Origin: Peptococcaceae bacterium
GTDB lineage: Bacteria; Bacillota; Desulfitobacteriia; Desulfitobacteriales; Syntrophobotulaceae
Direction of reading: 5' to 3'
Length of the DNA stretch: 34,808 nucleotides
NCBI GenBank assembly: GCA_012839895.1
Contig: DUML01000090.1
Coordinates: 1-34,808, forward strand
In this document: piece after piece, positions 33,874 through 34,808 of the stretch
How positions within the stretch are numbered: position 1 is the first letter of the stretch
Layout: the number at the start of each line of letters is the position of its first letter
Notes under the pieces: generated by a model
What the model was told of the DNA's origin: nothing
The model's database searches: none
Seen by the model: the letters and a program-made list of their open reading frames with translations, nothing else
Position numbers and translations under genes: made by a program

Positions 33874-34583
33874 TGAGTATTTATTCCTCCATGCCAGGTG
33901 ATGATCACAGGTTAATTATAACTATTGTTAAAAAAGGTGTTGCCGGCAAGGTGGTAAATGCCACCAAGGAAGCAAAAATCGGTGGCGGTACGGTCTTTTT
34001 GGGCCGAGGAACAGCCAATAAGAAGCTGTATCGGCAATTCTTTGGGATTGATTATGAACCGGAAAAAGAAATAATATTTACTTTAGTTGAGCAGGAAAAG
34101 CTGAATGCCGCTTTGGAGATTATCCTTAGAGAAACAAAACTGGACCAGCCGGGAAAGGGCATTGCTTTCGTGATCCGAGTACGGGAAATTATAGGTCAAA
34201 TTTCCATGTTGAACAGCCAGAAAAAAGATGGAGGGCTTGCTATGAACGCTTCGTTAAAAGACTGTCCGGTGAAATTTGATTTAATAGTGACCATAGTAAA
34301 TGACGGTTTTGCAGAAGATGTTATTGAGGCTGCTAAAGGAGCAGGAGCTGAAGGGGGAACTATTATTCACGGGCGGGGCAGTGGCATCCATGAAAATGCC
34401 AAACTATTTGGAATGACTATTCAACCTGAGAAAGAAATAGTTTTAACCCTGGTTGATACGAAGAAAACCCAGCAAATCCTAGAGGCTATTAATGAGGCTG
34501 TCCATCTTGATAAGCCTAATACAGGTATTGCCTTTGTCTTAGATGTGGAAAAAGCATATGGGATACATCATCTGACCAAGTAA
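33873..34583 (+). CDS. double-domain P-II-like regulator
   Basis: This 236-residue protein has two P-II-like domains in tandem. The first spans about residues 10-107 (GGGTVFLGRGTANKK then EPEKEIIFTLV). The second spans about 131-229 (EGGTIIHGRGSGIHE then QPEKEIVLTLV). Each ends in the typical GIAFVxxV strand. Classical P-II proteins are single-domain trimers that sense ATP, ADP and 2-oxoglutarate and bind transporters such as AmtB. Here the GRG segments replace the long T-loop signature, so the uridylylation site is absent and ligands cannot be assumed. With two domains per chain, a different assembly from a simple trimer is likely. Coupling to the DUF1538 pair implies it controls that transporter. 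No promoter of its own is visible. Confidence 0.88.
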   Translation: MSIYSSMPGDDHRLIITIVKKGVAGKVVNATKEAKIGGGTVFLGRGTANKKLYRQFFGIDYEPEKEIIFTLVEQEKLNAALEIILRETKLDQPGKGIAFVIRVREIIGQISMLNSQKKDGGLAMNASLKDCPVKFDLIVTIVNDGFAEDVIEAAKGAGAEGGTIIHGRGSGIHENAKLFGMTIQPEKEIVLTLVDTKKTQQILEAINEAVHLDKPNTGIAFVLDVEKAYGIHHLTK

Positions 34584-34808
34584 CGCTGCAAAATGCTACG
34601 TTTACGACGCTTCGCTGCTCTAACTGACCCTTCACTCTATTCGGGATGACATAAGATTGCACTCCGTTTTGCTTGAAAAAAGGGTTCTTTGTCAAATGTT
34701 GGGGTGGCAGGTATTCAGTCGAATACTTGCCACTTTTAATTTATGAGCAACAATGTAAGATACGGGTTCTAAAACGGGTAAATTTCCTGAAACCATAAGC
34801 ATTACGTT
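34584..34808 (+). repeat. dispersed repeat, right copy, and flanking non-coding DNA
   Basis: The core at 34675-34711 is the inverted counterpart of 96-131. It runs into a hairpin (GGCAGGTATTC, AGTC, GAATACTTGCC at 34706-34731). A 16-codon frame, MLGWQVFSRILATFNL, spans 34696-34746 but has no ribosome binding site. The stretch 34600-34660 (CGACGCTTCGCTGCTC and following) also looks like common intergenic repeat sequence. No gene is seen here. Confidence 0.55.

Noticed and set aside
34696-34746. The 16-codon MLGWQ frame as a real peptide gene
   Set aside because: It has no ribosome binding site and overlaps a hairpin within a dispersed repeat; the shared start with the left copy can be explained by DNA identity.

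Overview
The window reads as chromosomal DNA of a low-to-medium GC, anaerobic Firmicute of the Clostridia, most like a Peptococcaceae-type organism (Desulfosporosinus, Desulfitobacterium, Dehalobacter or Pelotomaculum relatives). The reasons are strong AGGAGG ribosome binding sites, GatCAB indirect aminoacylation, a short rubrerythrin, a ResB/CcsB type cytochrome c maturation pair, an Fe-S flavin enoate reductase, and family resemblance of many proteins. The taxon is an inference. I saw no tRNA, rRNA, CRISPR array, transposase or phage gene.

Layout. 1-500: a dispersed repeat and a broken GHKL sensor-kinase tail. 602-1387: a short-chain dehydrogenase with a codon missing in its active-site motif. 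1388-2276: a mostly non-coding stretch with a frameshifted zinc-ribbon remnant and a clear sigma-54 promoter. 2277-3626: a CMD-type peroxidase-like protein and an ArsS-type radical SAM protein, probably driven by that promoter. 4006-4374: a stand-alone CheY-like receiver behind 11-bp tandem repeats. 4520-7714: gatCAB, in which GatA carries glycine at the position of the catalytic serine. 7824-8708: an AraC-type regulator. 8822-12172 (minus): a three-gene cassette of a 22-residue repeat protein, a MoxR-like AAA ATPase and a metallopeptidase-VWA protein. 12515-13381: a PHP phosphatase. 13463-15894 (minus): inositol-phosphate synthase plus a fused cytidylyltransferase/CDP-alcohol transferase. 16407-21045: enoate reductase, a TetM-like translation GTPase and rubrerythrin. 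21381-28557: a decayed zone with a frameshifted lipoprotein, an intact AlkA-like glycosylase, intact resB-ccsB, a truncated ABC solute-binding lipoprotein joined to a second, N-terminally truncated metallopeptidase-VWA gene, and a polysaccharide deacetylase split by an in-frame stop. 29046-31948: acyl-CoA synthetase, CoA-binding protein and convergent uppP. 32453-34583: two DUF1538 membrane proteins and a tandem-domain P-II protein in one overlapping operon. 34584 to the end: a second, inverted copy of the repeat found at the left edge.

Working together. The best candidates for poorly described systems are the repeat protein/AAA/VWA cassette (with its broken cousin 13 kb away), the DUF1538-DUF1538-double P-II operon, and the inositol-phosphate pair with its long leader. 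A recurring theme is damage: three single-base frameshifts, one nonsense codon, one deletion junction, one lost codon in an SDR active site and one substitution of a catalytic residue in an essential enzyme. Either this genome is decaying in accessory genes or the assembly carries errors. The sequence alone cannot separate the two.
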